A DNA stretch of 64,000 nucleotides from an uncultured Pelagibacteraceae bacterium (lineage in GTDB: Bacteria > Pseudomonadota > Alphaproteobacteria > Pelagibacterales > Pelagibacteraceae). Within the stretch, counting starts at the first letter, position 1, and every line of letters starts with the position of its first letter. The translations under genes and the position numbers were made by a program. Where the stretch lies: contig CACHRI010000003.1 in NCBI GenBank assembly GCA_902582155.1, positions 62,001 to 126,000 on the forward strand. Reading direction: 5' to 3'. The notes below the pieces were generated by a model that ran no database searches, was not told where the DNA came from, and saw only the letters and a program-made list of their open reading frames with translations. This document shows positions 1 through 9,436 of the stretch, one piece after another.

Positions 1-278
1 CAGGTTCTTCAGATAGATATTTTCAAAAAAATTATAAAGACAAATCGAAATTTGTACCCGAGGGAGTTGAGAGTCGAGTGCTTTATAAAGGTCCAGTAAA
101 AAATATTATTTATCAATTACAAGGTGGTCTAAGATCATCCATGGGCTATATAGGAGCCCAAAAACTAATCGATGTTCGTAAGAAATCAAAATTTATAAAG
201 ATTACAAAAGCTGGATTTTATGAAAGTATGGTCCACAGCGTTGAAGCTATTAAAACGACTTTAAATTACAAATTATGA
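1..278 (+). CDS. guaB: IMP dehydrogenase, C-terminal end (5' truncated by window)
   Basis: About 91 C-terminal residues are visible in frame from base 3; the start lies outside the window, and the GTG at 78 used by the ORF track is an internal Val codon. The text GVESRV, then LQGGLRSSMGYIGA, then the C-terminal KITKAG stretch is the conserved tail of IMP dehydrogenase, which oxidises IMP to XMP with NAD in GMP synthesis. The catalytic Cys and the CBS domains are upstream and cannot be seen. The TGA stop overlaps the ATG of the next gene by 4 bp (ATGA), and guaA, the next enzyme of the pathway, is one gene downstream. This supports a guaB-TPR-guaA transcription unit. Confidence 0.93.
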   Translation, partial: GSSDRYFQKNYKDKSKFVPEGVESRVLYKGPVKNIIYQLQGGLRSSMGYIGAQKLIDVRKKSKFIKITKAGFYESMVHSVEAIKTTLNYKL

Positions 279-697
279 AAAAAATTTTATATTTATCAAT
301 TATTTTTTTATCCTTTGGTATTTGTCAATTATTTGCTGATTTAAATAATTTTCAGAAAGGTAAAAGTTTTTATGAAGAAAAAAAATATGATCAAGCAAAA
401 TTTAAATTTGAACAAGATATCGTTTTTAATCCAAGAAATGAAGAGTCATACTTATATTTATCAAAAATATATAAATTGAAAAAAAATGATGATTTAGAAG
501 AAAGCAACTTAAAAACGGTTATATTGCTGAATCCTAAAAATGAAGAAGCAATTTTAAATTTAACACTTCTTAAAATTAGAAAATCAAATTATTCAGAAAC
601 AAAAGAATTAATTAAAAACTTCAAATCAGTTTGTAAAAATTTATGCAAAAAATCATCAAGCTTACAAAAAAAGTTAGATGATATATTAAATAAATAA
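275..697 (+). CDS. Small secreted TPR-like protein
   Basis: This is a 140-residue protein with an N-terminal hydrophobic signal (residues 1-21, ending near LFAD). A helical region of tetratricopeptide character follows: Gly-Lys-Ser-Phe-Tyr and Tyr-Asp-Gln-Ala-Lys repeats with an N-P-x-N-E-E turn, at about residues 27-60 and 61-95. No catalytic motif is visible. It is probably an envelope scaffold or adaptor; its partner is unknown. It starts inside the guaB stop (ATGA overlap) and its TAA directly abuts the guaA ATG, so it is almost certainly co-transcribed with the two guanine-nucleotide genes. That placement does not prove a role in purine synthesis. Confidence 0.7.
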   Translation: MKKILYLSIIFLSFGICQLFADLNNFQKGKSFYEEKKYDQAKFKFEQDIVFNPRNEESYLYLSKIYKLKKNDDLEESNLKTVILLNPKNEEAILNLTLLKIRKSNYSETKELIKNFKSVCKNLCKKSSSLQKKLDDILNK

Positions 698-2269
698 ATG
701 CCAACAAACAGTAATTTTACAAGGAAAAATAAGATCATTATAATTGATTTTGGATCACAGGTGACAAAACTTATAGCTAGGAGAATAAGAGAGCTGAAAG
801 TTTATTGTGAAATTTTAAATCTCCAAGAATTTAAAAAAATAAGAAATTTTGACAAGATAAAAGGCATAATATTATCAGGGGGACCATCTACTGTCACATC
901 AAAAAACTATCCTAAAATTCAAAAAGAAATTTTTCTTAAAAATATTCCAGTGCTTGGTATTTGTTATGGTTTACAGCTTATATCAAAAATTTTTGGCGGA
1001 AAGATTAAAAAATCGTCAAAAAAAAGAGAATTTGGTCAAGCCATTTTAATCGAAAAAGAACGATCTAAACTGTTTAAAAATTTTTATAAAAATAAAAGAT
1101 CAAACGTTTGGATGAGTCATCAAGATGCAGTTATTAAACTGCCAAAAAATTTTATCAATTTAGCCTCTACTTCAAATTCTAAATTTACTGCTATACAGCA
1201 TATAAAAAAAAAAATATTTGGAATACAATTTCATCCAGAAGTCACTCATACGGAAAAGGGTTATCAAATAATAAAAAATTTCGTATTAGATATTTGTAGA
1301 ATTAAAAAAAATTGGTTTATCAACACTGAAAAAAATAGGATTATAAAAGACTTGAAAAATTTATTAAAAAAAGACAAGGTTATTTGCGCTCTTTCAGGTG
1401 GGGTAGATAGCAGTGTAGCGGCAGTGCTAATTAATAAAGCCATTAAAAAAAATCTCAAATGTATAATGGTAGACACAGGGTTATTAAGAAAAAATGAATT
1501 TAAATCATCACTTAAAATATTTAAAAATAGATATAAACTAAATGTTAAAATTATTAACGCAAAAAATGTATTTCTTAAAAAACTAAAAAATATTAAAGAT
1601 CCTGAGAGAAAAAGAAAAATAATTGGAAATCAATTTATAAGATTGTTTGAAAAAGAAGCGAGAAAATTCAAAAATGTAAAATATCTTGCTCAAGGTACTT
1701 TATATCCTGATATTATAGAAAGTAAGTCTTTTTCTGGCAGTAAGACATCTAAAATTAAATCTCATCATAATGTTGGAGGTTTGCCAAAAAGAATGAAACT
1801 TAAATTAGTAGAACCGCTAAAAGAGTTGTTTAAAGATGAAGTAAGAAATTTAGGAAGATCCTTAGGCATGGGTAATCCTATATTGCAAAAACATCCTTTC
1901 CCAGGACCAGGCTTAGCAATAAGAATTTTAGGTAAGATTACTAAAAATAGGATAAAAATTCTCCAAGAAGCGGATGATATATATATTAATACTTTAAAAG
2001 AAAAAAAATTATACAACAATATATGGCAAGCCTATGCTGCTTTACTACCTTTAAAAACAGTCGGTGTAATGGGAGATTCTAGAACGTTTGAATATATCTG
2101 CCTATTAAGAGCTGTAGTATCAGAAGACGGTATGACGGCAGCTAAGTATGATTTTAGCAATGATTTTTTAAGTTTAATTTCTAACAGAATAATAAATAGT
2201 GTTTCAGGTATTAACAGAGTAGTTTATGATATAACATCTAAACCACCTAGTACGATAGAGTTAGAATGA
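698..2269 (+). CDS. guaA: GMP synthase (glutamine-hydrolysing)
   Basis: This 523-residue protein has the usual length and domain order. The class I glutamine amidotransferase occupies about residues 10-205, with nucleophile Cys89 in GICYG and the His179/Glu181 pair in QFHPE. The ATP-pyrophosphatase P-loop SGGVDSS is at 233-239. The C-terminal dimerisation domain ends in the conserved KPPSTIELE. The enzyme converts XMP to GMP using glutamine and ATP in the cytosol. The start abuts the preceding stop and no Shine-Dalgarno is obvious. An 11-base A tract lies inside the gene at about 1204-1214. The stop overlaps panB by 4 bp. Confidence 0.97.
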   Translation: MPTNSNFTRKNKIIIIDFGSQVTKLIARRIRELKVYCEILNLQEFKKIRNFDKIKGIILSGGPSTVTSKNYPKIQKEIFLKNIPVLGICYGLQLISKIFGGKIKKSSKKREFGQAILIEKERSKLFKNFYKNKRSNVWMSHQDAVIKLPKNFINLASTSNSKFTAIQHIKKKIFGIQFHPEVTHTEKGYQIIKNFVLDICRIKKNWFINTEKNRIIKDLKNLLKKDKVICALSGGVDSSVAAVLINKAIKKNLKCIMVDTGLLRKNEFKSSLKIFKNRYKLNVKIINAKNVFLKKLKNIKDPERKRKIIGNQFIRLFEKEARKFKNVKYLAQGTLYPDIIESKSFSGSKTSKIKSHHNVGGLPKRMKLKLVEPLKELFKDEVRNLGRSLGMGNPILQKHPFPGPGLAIRILGKITKNRIKILQEADDIYINTLKEKKLYNNIWQAYAALLPLKTVGVMGDSRTFEYICLLRAVVSEDGMTAAKYDFSNDFLSLISNRIINSVSGINRVVYDITSKPPSTIELE

Positions 2270-3042
2270 CAAATTCAAAAATAAAAGCTTTTTTAAATAA
2301 AAAAAATAAAAAAAAAATTACTTGTTTAACCGCTTATTCAAAAAATATAGCAAAAATTTTAGATAAATATTGTGATTTAGTTTTAGTTGGCGATTCATTG
2401 GCTAATGTTTTATACGGCATGAAAAATACACATAAATTAAATTTAGACACCATGATAAATCACGCCAAGTCCGTTAGATTGGGTATAAGTAAATCACTTA
2501 TGGTAGTTGATATGCCTAAAGATAGTTATAAAAACCCTAAGGAAGCAAAAAAAAATGCTAAGTTAATTATTAAAAAAACAGGTTGTGATGCAATTAAAAT
2601 TGAGAACAATCCTAAGAACTTAAATATTGTTAAATATCTTTCTCGATCTAAAATAAATGTTATGGGTCACATAGGTTACACTCCTCAATTTAAAAAAAAA
2701 TTTAAAGTTGAAGGAAAAGAAAAAAAAGAACAAATTAAGCTGTTGAAACACGCAAAAGAAATAGAAAAAGCAGGAGCATTTTCTATAGTTTTAGAATGCA
2801 TATCAAAAAATACTTCAAAAAGAATTACCCAAGAACTAAAAATCCCAACCATTGGTATTGGGTCTTCTTCAATTTGTGACGGACAAATACTGGTTACAGA
2901 TGATGTCTTAGGAATAAGTGGATTTTATCCAAAATTTGTAAAAAAATACGTCAATTTAGAAAATATTGTTAAAAAGGCTGTAAAAAATTTTGTTTTTGAT
3001 GTTAAGTCAAAAAAGTTTCCTAAAAATAAAAATAGTTTTTAA
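2266..3042 (+). CDS. panB: 3-methyl-2-oxobutanoate hydroxymethyltransferase
   Basis: This 258-residue TIM-barrel enzyme makes ketopantoate from 2-oxoisovalerate and methylene-tetrahydrofolate, the first committed step of pantothenate (CoA) synthesis. The metal ligand Asp43 in VGDS, Asp82 in VVDMP, Glu113 in [13 protein letters not shown] near 133-141 and the general base Glu177 in LEC are all present. The ATG overlaps the guaA TGA (ATGA). panC is not adjacent. Length is close to the roughly 264-residue E. coli enzyme. Confidence 0.95.
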   Translation: MTNSKIKAFLNKKNKKKITCLTAYSKNIAKILDKYCDLVLVGDSLANVLYGMKNTHKLNLDTMINHAKSVRLGISKSLMVVDMPKDSYKNPKEAKKNAKLIIKKTGCDAIKIENNPKNLNIVKYLSRSKINVMGHIGYTPQFKKKFKVEGKEKKEQIKLLKHAKEIEKAGAFSIVLECISKNTSKRITQELKIPTIGIGSSSICDGQILVTDDVLGISGFYPKFVKKYVNLENIVKKAVKNFVFDVKSKKFPKNKNSF

Positions 3043-3044
3043 TT

Positions 3045-3599
3045 ATGAGTGATGAAAATAATATAAAGACAGAAAACGCTTTAAAGGATTTTTTAAAAAA
3101 ATATAAAACTCTTATTATATCGTTTTTGATAATATTAATTGTATTAACAATAAGCATTATTGTTTTCAAAGAGTATAAAGAAAAAAAAAATATTCTTATC
3201 TCACAAAAATTTAACTCAGCTAAGATATTAGTTGAAAAAAAAGATATAAATACAGCTTCAAAAATATTAGAGGAAATAATTTACAAAAAAAATATTTTTT
3301 ATTCTCCATCCTCTTTAAATTTAATAGTTGAAAAAAACTTAATAAATGACAAGAACAAAATAATATCTTTTTATGATGAGATATTATCAATTCCAGGATT
3401 AGATAAGGAAACAAAAAATCTTTTTACACTTAAAAAAGTAATTTTTTTAGGCGATCAAATTAGTGAAAATGATCTTCTAGTTAATCTTAAGCCAATTATA
3501 CAATCCCAGTCTATATGGAAAAATACAGTTTCAAATTATATTTATAAGTATTATTTATCAAAAAATGAGTTTAACAAGGCTAAAAACTTTAAAAATTAA
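3045..3599 (+). CDS. YfgM-like membrane-anchored TPR protein
   Basis: This 184-residue protein has one hydrophobic segment at about residues 23-44, after a short charged N terminus. A helical TPR-like periplasmic part follows (KILVEKKDINTASKIL and similar). That architecture and its place directly before a BamB-like lipoprotein match the YfgM/ancillary-translocon family, which sits before bamB in many Proteobacteria. Sequence identity is low, so the family call rests on architecture and context. It starts 2 bp after the panB stop. Confidence 0.6.
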   Translation: MSDENNIKTENALKDFLKKYKTLIISFLIILIVLTISIIVFKEYKEKKNILISQKFNSAKILVEKKDINTASKILEEIIYKKNIFYSPSSLNLIVEKNLINDKNKIISFYDEILSIPGLDKETKNLFTLKKVIFLGDQISENDLLVNLKPIIQSQSIWKNTVSNYIYKYYLSKNEFNKAKNFKN

Positions 3600-3608
3600 A
3601 TTTAGATT

Positions 3609-4931
3609 ATGATTAAAAATATTAGATTAGTTCTTTTGACTATTCTTTTGATCAGTTGTTCGTTTGATAACAAGTCAGGTGTATGGACCGGATCTGATAA
3701 TACGAAAAAAAAAAAAATAAATACAAATCTAAAACCTATTTTTAAAGAAAGAACAAACGATATTAATAAAAAAAAAATATCTAATTTAGAGTCTATAGTT
3801 TTTGATAAGACAATAAAATATGAACAATGGTTACAAAGTTATCAAAATAACTCAAATTTTGTAAACTCAAAAGCATTTAAAAATATTGGATCATTTAAAA
3901 AATATGCTAGAGCTTCAAAGTCTAAAATAAACAAAAATGTTTTATTTTTTGACAATAAAATTTTCATATCAAATGAAAAAGGAGATATAATTATTTTTTC
4001 AACATTATCCAATCAAATTATTTTCAAATACAACTTTTATAAAAAAAAATTTAAAAAAACAAAAAAGAAAATTCATTTAATATTATCAAATAATAATTTA
4101 ATTGTAGCTGATAATTTAGGATATGTTTATTCCTTAAATTATGAAGAAAATAAAATTGAATGGGCAAAAAATTTTTTGATACCCTTTAGATCAAATTTAA
4201 AAATTAAAGACGATATTTTATTTTTGTCTGATGAGAAAAATAAAATTATACTCCTGAACGTGAACAATGGTAAAAAATTAGATGAACTTTATACACAACC
4301 AGCTAAATCTGTTTCTAAATTCATAAGTAATTTTTCTATAGATAAATTGGGAAATTTATTATTTTTAAGTACAGCAGGAACTCTTTATTCTTTAGACTTA
4401 GTTAATAATAAAAAAATAAATTGGATTTATAATTTTAATCAAAATAATCAAATTATTTTTGATGCTAAACCAATAATAGTTACAGATGACTCCATATATA
4501 TATCAACGAATAATAAGATTGTTGCATTTAATTTTGATGGAAGAAGAAAATGGGAATTTGATATTAATTCAAAAGTTTCTCCAGCTATTTCTGGCAATAT
4601 TATTTACACAGTTTCTCAAAACAATAATTTAGTTTTAATAAAAAAAGATACTGGAGAAATATTTTATTCCGAAAATATACATTCAATTATCAAAGATAGT
4701 ATTAATAAAGATTATAAAAAAAAAATAAAAATTTTTAACAAGTTATTATTATTAAATAAAAAAATTTTACTTATTTCAAATAACTCGTATTTTGTAGAAC
4801 TGGGAATGGAAAAAAAAATTATACTTAATTCAATTAAGAGAAACGCTTTTAAAATATCGAGTAATTTAATATTTATAAAAAATAATATGATATTTTTAGG
4901 TGAAGATAAAAAAATTTACAAAATAAATTAA
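3609..4931 (+). CDS. bamB: BamB-like outer-membrane assembly lipoprotein
   Basis: This 440-residue protein starts with a lipoprotein signal whose lipobox LLISC places the lipidated Cys at position 17. The rest carries repeating beta-propeller blades of the PQQ-like type (for example FDGRRKWEFD and KKDTGEIFY). BamB is a periplasmic partner of BamA in folding outer-membrane proteins. The propeller is divergent and Lys/Asn-rich, as expected from base composition. A run of 13 A residues lies just after the signal, at codons 33-37. The usual downstream GTPase gene der is absent; instead the gene meets purF tail-to-tail, sharing the bases TTAA as both stop codons. Confidence 0.8.
   Translation: MIKNIRLVLLTILLISCSFDNKSGVWTGSDNTKKKKINTNLKPIFKERTNDINKKKISNLESIVFDKTIKYEQWLQSYQNNSNFVNSKAFKNIGSFKKYARASKSKINKNVLFFDNKIFISNEKGDIIIFSTLSNQIIFKYNFYKKKFKKTKKKIHLILSNNNLIVADNLGYVYSLNYEENKIEWAKNFLIPFRSNLKIKDDILFLSDEKNKIILLNVNNGKKLDELYTQPAKSVSKFISNFSIDKLGNLLFLSTAGTLYSLDLVNNKKINWIYNFNQNNQIIFDAKPIIVTDDSIYISTNNKIVAFNFDGRRKWEFDINSKVSPAISGNIIYTVSQNNNLVLIKKDTGEIFYSENIHSIIKDSINKDYKKKIKIFNKLLLLNKKILLISNNSYFVELGMEKKIILNSIKRNAFKISSNLIFIKNNMIFLGEDKKIYKIN
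3705..3717 (+). repeat. A13 homopolymer tract near the 5' end of bamB
   Basis: Thirteen consecutive A bases encode four Lys codons plus the first base of an Ile codon, just after the lipoprotein signal of bamB. It is the longest mononucleotide run I noticed in the window. Such tracts can cause replication slippage or RNA-polymerase slippage; whether this one does is unknown. Confidence 0.9.
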
Positions 4932-6379
4932 GAAATAGATTTATTACTTAATAGCGATAGTTGAGTTATTTTTTCACCACCTAATTTATCAAGAGCTTTA
5001 ATTGGGTATTCACCAGTAAAATAATGATCACTGAATTGTGGGTAGTTATCGTTTCTTTTTTCTTTAATTAAAGCTTTGTATAATCCATCTATACTTAAAA
5101 AGTCTATAGATTTTGCTTCTAAATAATCACAAATTTCATTTTTATCTTTTGAATTTGATAGCAATTCTTTTTTTGTAGGCATGTCTACGCCATAAAAGTC
5201 TGGGTATTTAATTTCAGGACATGCTATTCTTACATGGACCTCTTTAGCTCCCGCTTTATAAAGCATCTTCACTATTTTGTTACAAGTAGTTCCTCTTACC
5301 AAAGAGTCATCAATTAAAATTACTGATTTATTTTTTAATATACTTTTTGTTGAACTTAGTTTTAATTTTACACCAAAGCTTCTTATATTTTGAGTAGGTT
5401 CAATAAATGTTCGTCCTACGTAATGGTTTCTAATTAAACCTAATTCAAATTTTATTTTTGAACTTTGAGAAAAACCAATAGCTGCAGGAACACCAGAGTC
5501 AGGCACTGGTACAACAATATCTGCATTAATATTATTCTCTTTTGCAAGTTCCTCTCCCAATCTTTTTCTATACTCATAAGCACATTCTCCATTTAAAATA
5601 CTGTCAGGTCTAGCAAAATATATATATTCAAATATACATGGTCTTGCTTTTATTTTGTTAAAAGGTTTAATGCTTTTTAAGGTATTATTTTCAATTATTA
5701 TCATCTCACCGTTTTCAACTTCACGAATAAATTTTGCATCCACTATATCTAATGCGCATGTTTCTGATGCAAATATATATGAGTCTCCTAATTTGCCAAT
5801 TACCAGAGGCCTGATACCTAGAGGATCTCTGACTCCAATTAATTTCTTATTAGTCATAATTACAAGTGAATAACCACCTTGTATTTTAAACAATGTTTCA
5901 GTTATTTTATCTATAATTTTCTCTCTTTTTGATTTTGCAATTAATTGCACAATGGTTTCTGTATCACTTGTTGTTCTGAAAATTGATCCATTTTTAACTA
6001 AATCGTTTCTTAAGGATATCGCGTTTGTAAGATTACCATTGTGAGCAATACTTAAACCACCGTGGAATAAATCTGCAAAAAAAGGCTGTATATTTCTTAA
6101 CGAAGTTTCACCGGTTGTAGAATATCTATTGTGACCAATAGCAGATTTACCGGGTAATTTTTTAATAGTTTCTAAATTTGTGAAATGGTCTCCAACTAGC
6201 CCTTGACGTTTTTCAGAATGAAATGTCTTTCCATCGAAAGATACTATGCCACAGCCTTCTTGACCTCTGTGCTGTAATGCATGCAAACCTAAAGCAACCA
6301 GTCTAGCAGCATCATTATGGTTTGAAATGCCAAATATCCCACATTCCTCTTTTAATTTATCGAAATTAAATTTTTTCAA
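4928..6379 (-). CDS. purF: Amidophosphoribosyltransferase
   Basis: PurF catalyses the first committed step of purine synthesis, making 5-phosphoribosylamine from PRPP and glutamine. The class II amidotransferase nucleophile is the Cys of EECGIFG, preceded by a short propeptide that must be removed. The PRPP-binding loop VILIDDSLVRGTT is present. I chose the TTG at 6379 (483 residues) because an AAGGA lies 5 nt upstream; the ORF track uses another TTG six codons earlier, at 6397, which has a weaker GGGGGA upstream. Either start overlaps the cvpA end. The C-terminal cysteines that bind the Fe-S cluster in Bacillus-type enzymes are not seen: the region reads DHYFTGEYP. Confidence 0.94.
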   Translation of the reverse strand: MKKFNFDKLKEECGIFGISNHNDAARLVALGLHALQHRGQEGCGIVSFDGKTFHSEKRQGLVGDHFTNLETIKKLPGKSAIGHNRYSTTGETSLRNIQPFFADLFHGGLSIAHNGNLTNAISLRNDLVKNGSIFRTTSDTETIVQLIAKSKREKIIDKITETLFKIQGGYSLVIMTNKKLIGVRDPLGIRPLVIGKLGDSYIFASETCALDIVDAKFIREVENGEMIIIENNTLKSIKPFNKIKARPCIFEYIYFARPDSILNGECAYEYRKRLGEELAKENNINADIVVPVPDSGVPAAIGFSQSSKIKFELGLIRNHYVGRTFIEPTQNIRSFGVKLKLSSTKSILKNKSVILIDDSLVRGTTCNKIVKMLYKAGAKEVHVRIACPEIKYPDFYGVDMPTKKELLSNSKDKNEICDYLEAKSIDFLSIDGLYKALIKEKRNDNYPQFSDHYFTGEYPIKALDKLGGEKITQLSLLSNKSIS

Positions 6380-6914
6380 TTGTTTCCTTAGTATCAATAA
6401 AATCTTCCCCCGACGGAAATTCCTCTATCAATATTTCGCTTCCTTTTTTAATTAATTCAAATGAAAAAGCATCTTCTGCTGATATACCCCAATTCTCATA
6501 GGGATAAAACCAATTTAATAACGAAAATATACACACTGAAACAATGTAACCCTTAAAAACACCAAAAAACATACCAAACGTTTTGTCAATAGATCCAACT
6601 CCAGTCCAAGTCACTGTTTTCCCAAGCAATTTTCCTATGATAATTGTAAAAAAAAGCGTAAAAATAAAAATCCCAATTCCTAATCCTATATTGTTTATGA
6701 ATTCCGATTCTATATAATTACTAACTGTCGGCTGTAGCTTTGGAACTAATATTATTGTTACAACTGTTGAGATAACCCATTTCATAAATGAAATTAAGCT
6801 TAATGAAAAACCTTTTAAAAAACACTGAATTATAAAATAAGTTAAAATTATAAAAAAGAATATATCAAATAAATTAATGTGATTTGACACTATTTCAAAA
6901 AAATCGCTTATCAT
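6366..6914 (-). CDS. cvpA: CvpA family membrane protein
   Basis: This 182-residue protein has about four hydrophobic segments (roughly residues 15-32, 37-58, 76-94 and 113-133) and the family's G-L-G-x-x-x-F and F-G-x-x-x-G-x-x pattern (SIDKTFGMFFGVFKG). CvpA was named for its requirement in colicin V production, and its exact function is unsettled. It commonly precedes purF, as here, and their frames overlap. Its ATG shares one base with the TAA of the upstream MMPL gene (TAATG), so MMPL-cvpA-purF probably form one unit. Confidence 0.85.
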   Translation of the reverse strand: MISDFFEIVSNHINLFDIFFFIILTYFIIQCFLKGFSLSLISFMKWVISTVVTIILVPKLQPTVSNYIESEFINNIGLGIGIFIFTLFFTIIIGKLLGKTVTWTGVGSIDKTFGMFFGVFKGYIVSVCIFSLLNWFYPYENWGISAEDAFSFELIKKGSEILIEEFPSGEDFIDTKETIEKI

Positions 6915-9388
6915 TAAATAGTGTTATTTTCTGACCCAAATGGTTTATAAATCAAAAGCAATTTAGGAAGAAGGGTTAAAACTGAAATCATTGCAAGCAA
7001 CATTGCTATTCCTGTAAAAACTCCAAAATAAATAGTAGGAATAAAATTTGATAATATTAAAATCGAAAAACCGAAAACAATTGTTATTGAGGTATTTAAA
7101 ATTGCTATTCCAACAGTACTATGGCATTTATCCAAAGTTTTGTCATAATCCTTTATCTTTTTAAATTCCTCTTTAAATCTGTAAATATAATGAATGCTAT
7201 TGTCTACTGCTATACCAATAGTTATTGCAGCAATTGTAATAGTCATCATATCAAGCGGAATACCCATCAAACCAATAATACCCAAAATAAAAAATGCAGC
7301 TAAAAAATTTGGTATCACACCAATTAATGACAATGTTAAATTTCTAAATAAAATAAAGAACATTGCCATTATACCCATCATTACAATGCCTAAAGTAAGA
7401 ATTTGAGATTTAAATAAACTTTGTAATAAATTATTAAATAATATTAAAACTCCAGCTAATTTATATTCATTTTTATTAAGGCCAAGTTTACTACTAATTT
7501 CACCATCAATTTTTTTTATTAAATCATTTCTTCTCAAATCTTTTAAAGAGTCTTTTATTCTCACACTGACTCTTGCTTCATCTTCCTCTACTGAAATATA
7601 AGGGGATACAATTTCCTTTTTAATTTCATCTGGAATTTTACTATATAATACAGCTATCTCTAAGCTTTGAAGCTCTTTTTTGTTTAATTCTTCTGCAACT
7701 CTTAAGATGGAGCCAAAAGATAAAACTTTACCTATTTCTGGTAAAGAGTCTAAATAGTCATGAACAATCAAAATTTTATCCATTTTGTCTCTAGTAAACC
7801 AATATTTTGCCTTATCCTCACTGCTTTGAGCATCATCTTCCCACTCTGAAAATTCATCATCTTTATTTTCTTTTTTTTCTTTAGAGGGGAATTTTATTAT
7901 TATATTTAAAGGTGTTGTTCCACCAAGATCATCGTCAATTTTTTTCATTCCTTTATAGATTTCAGTTTCCTCATCAAAATAATTTATAAAACTATTTTCA
8001 ACTTCCAACTTTAAAATACCAACTATACTTGCTATGATAACAATTGTTGTAGTGCCGAATATAAAAATACTATTTTTTTTTGCTATGGAGGCAAGCACTT
8101 TAGTAACAACGGACTTTTCAGTATCCTTAATATTAATTTCATTTTCTGATGAAAAAAGACTCAATAAACAGGGTAACAATAAAAATGTGACTAACAAAGA
8201 AACTAACAAACCCAAAGTCATCATCCAGCCAAAATCTATAATAGGTTTTATTCCGCTAAAAATTAATGATAAAAAAGCACATATTGTCGTTAAAACAGTA
8301 TAAAGAATTGGCAACATCATTTTTTTGCTTGCTTCAAGAATAGCTTCTTTTTTATTAAGCTCAGGATACTCTTTTTTTAATTGTAGAAATCTAACTGTAA
8401 GATGAATGTTCATTGCCATATTTAGTATCAACATTAAAGCAATAAAGTTAGAAGAAATAACTGTAACTTTCCAACCTATTAATCCTAGCAAACCAATCAT
8501 AACAATTACAGATGTTGCGCAGCCTAGCAAAGGCATTAACACCCACTTAAAATCTCGAAATATAAACCAAAGGGTAAATATTATAAAAACAAAAACACCT
8601 ATTCCAAAAACAACAATATCTTTTTTAATAAAGCTCATCATGTCATCAGCTATCATAGGAATACCGCCTAGATGAATTTTTGCATTTTCACCGTATTTGC
8701 TTATCAGTTCTCTTATTTCTGATATATTTTGATGGTTTCTCTTATTATAAAGATTTTTATAATTCTCGTATTCTTTTATAAATTCTTTATATTTTACTTT
8801 TTCTGACTTTGTTTGTTTTTTTTCTTTTTTTTCGAAATAATATTTTTCTTTGAGCTCTATGTACTCATTTAAACGTTCGTCTTTTTTTAAGTAGATTACA
8901 ATACCAGATGTTTTTCCGTCTTTACTTATAACGTAGTCTTTATAAATTGGACTTTCTAATATTTCTTTAAATCCTCGTTCTTTATCTAAATTAGGGTAAG
9001 AGAGAGTTTTATAATTTTTTAATCTCTCCATAAGTGGTTCGTCACTACTTTTAAGAAGCGGAACATCAATTATTGAAATAACACTGTCAACCCATGTTAA
9101 TTTTTCTATTTTTGATTTTAATAATTGTAAATTAATAATTGTATCTTCATCTGTAAAATTTGTAACTGGAGAATAGGTTAAGAAGAGAAAATCTTTAGAA
9201 CCATATCTATTATTTATTTCTCTTAAATATTTTAGATCTTTATCACCTTCTAAAAGCAAGGCATCAGATGATGCGTCTAAATTAAAGTTTTTTGAGAAAT
9301 AAAATGATATGATAACTACAGCTGCAATTAAAAATAATGTGAATCTGTGAAAATCTGTCGTTAATTTACTGTAAATTTTTAAAAACAT
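6914..9388 (-). CDS. MMPL/RND-superfamily membrane exporter
   Basis: This 824-residue protein has the two-fold RND architecture: an N-terminal membrane helix, a large periplasmic loop, a block of about five helices, then a second loop and block. The second block holds the family signature GIAVDNSIHYIYRF. The periplasmic loops are strongly charged, with an acidic run (EFSEWEDDAQSSEDK) at about residue 510. The family includes lipid exporters such as HpnN and mycobacterial MmpL; the substrate here cannot be read from the sequence. No adjacent membrane-fusion or outer-membrane channel gene exists, which fits an inner-membrane lipid flippase rather than a tripartite pump. Confidence 0.82.
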   Translation of the reverse strand: MFLKIYSKLTTDFHRFTLFLIAAVVIISFYFSKNFNLDASSDALLLEGDKDLKYLREINNRYGSKDFLFLTYSPVTNFTDEDTIINLQLLKSKIEKLTWVDSVISIIDVPLLKSSDEPLMERLKNYKTLSYPNLDKERGFKEILESPIYKDYVISKDGKTSGIVIYLKKDERLNEYIELKEKYYFEKKEKKQTKSEKVKYKEFIKEYENYKNLYNKRNHQNISEIRELISKYGENAKIHLGGIPMIADDMMSFIKKDIVVFGIGVFVFIIFTLWFIFRDFKWVLMPLLGCATSVIVMIGLLGLIGWKVTVISSNFIALMLILNMAMNIHLTVRFLQLKKEYPELNKKEAILEASKKMMLPILYTVLTTICAFLSLIFSGIKPIIDFGWMMTLGLLVSLLVTFLLLPCLLSLFSSENEINIKDTEKSVVTKVLASIAKKNSIFIFGTTTIVIIASIVGILKLEVENSFINYFDEETEIYKGMKKIDDDLGGTTPLNIIIKFPSKEKKENKDDEFSEWEDDAQSSEDKAKYWFTRDKMDKILIVHDYLDSLPEIGKVLSFGSILRVAEELNKKELQSLEIAVLYSKIPDEIKKEIVSPYISVEEDEARVSVRIKDSLKDLRRNDLIKKIDGEISSKLGLNKNEYKLAGVLILFNNLLQSLFKSQILTLGIVMMGIMAMFFILFRNLTLSLIGVIPNFLAAFFILGIIGLMGIPLDMMTITIAAITIGIAVDNSIHYIYRFKEEFKKIKDYDKTLDKCHSTVGIAILNTSITIVFGFSILILSNFIPTIYFGVFTGIAMLLAMISVLTLLPKLLLIYKPFGSENNTI

Positions 9389-9436
9389 AGATAATGAAAG
9401 ATATATATTATTATCAAAAAAAAAGAAAAAACTATA

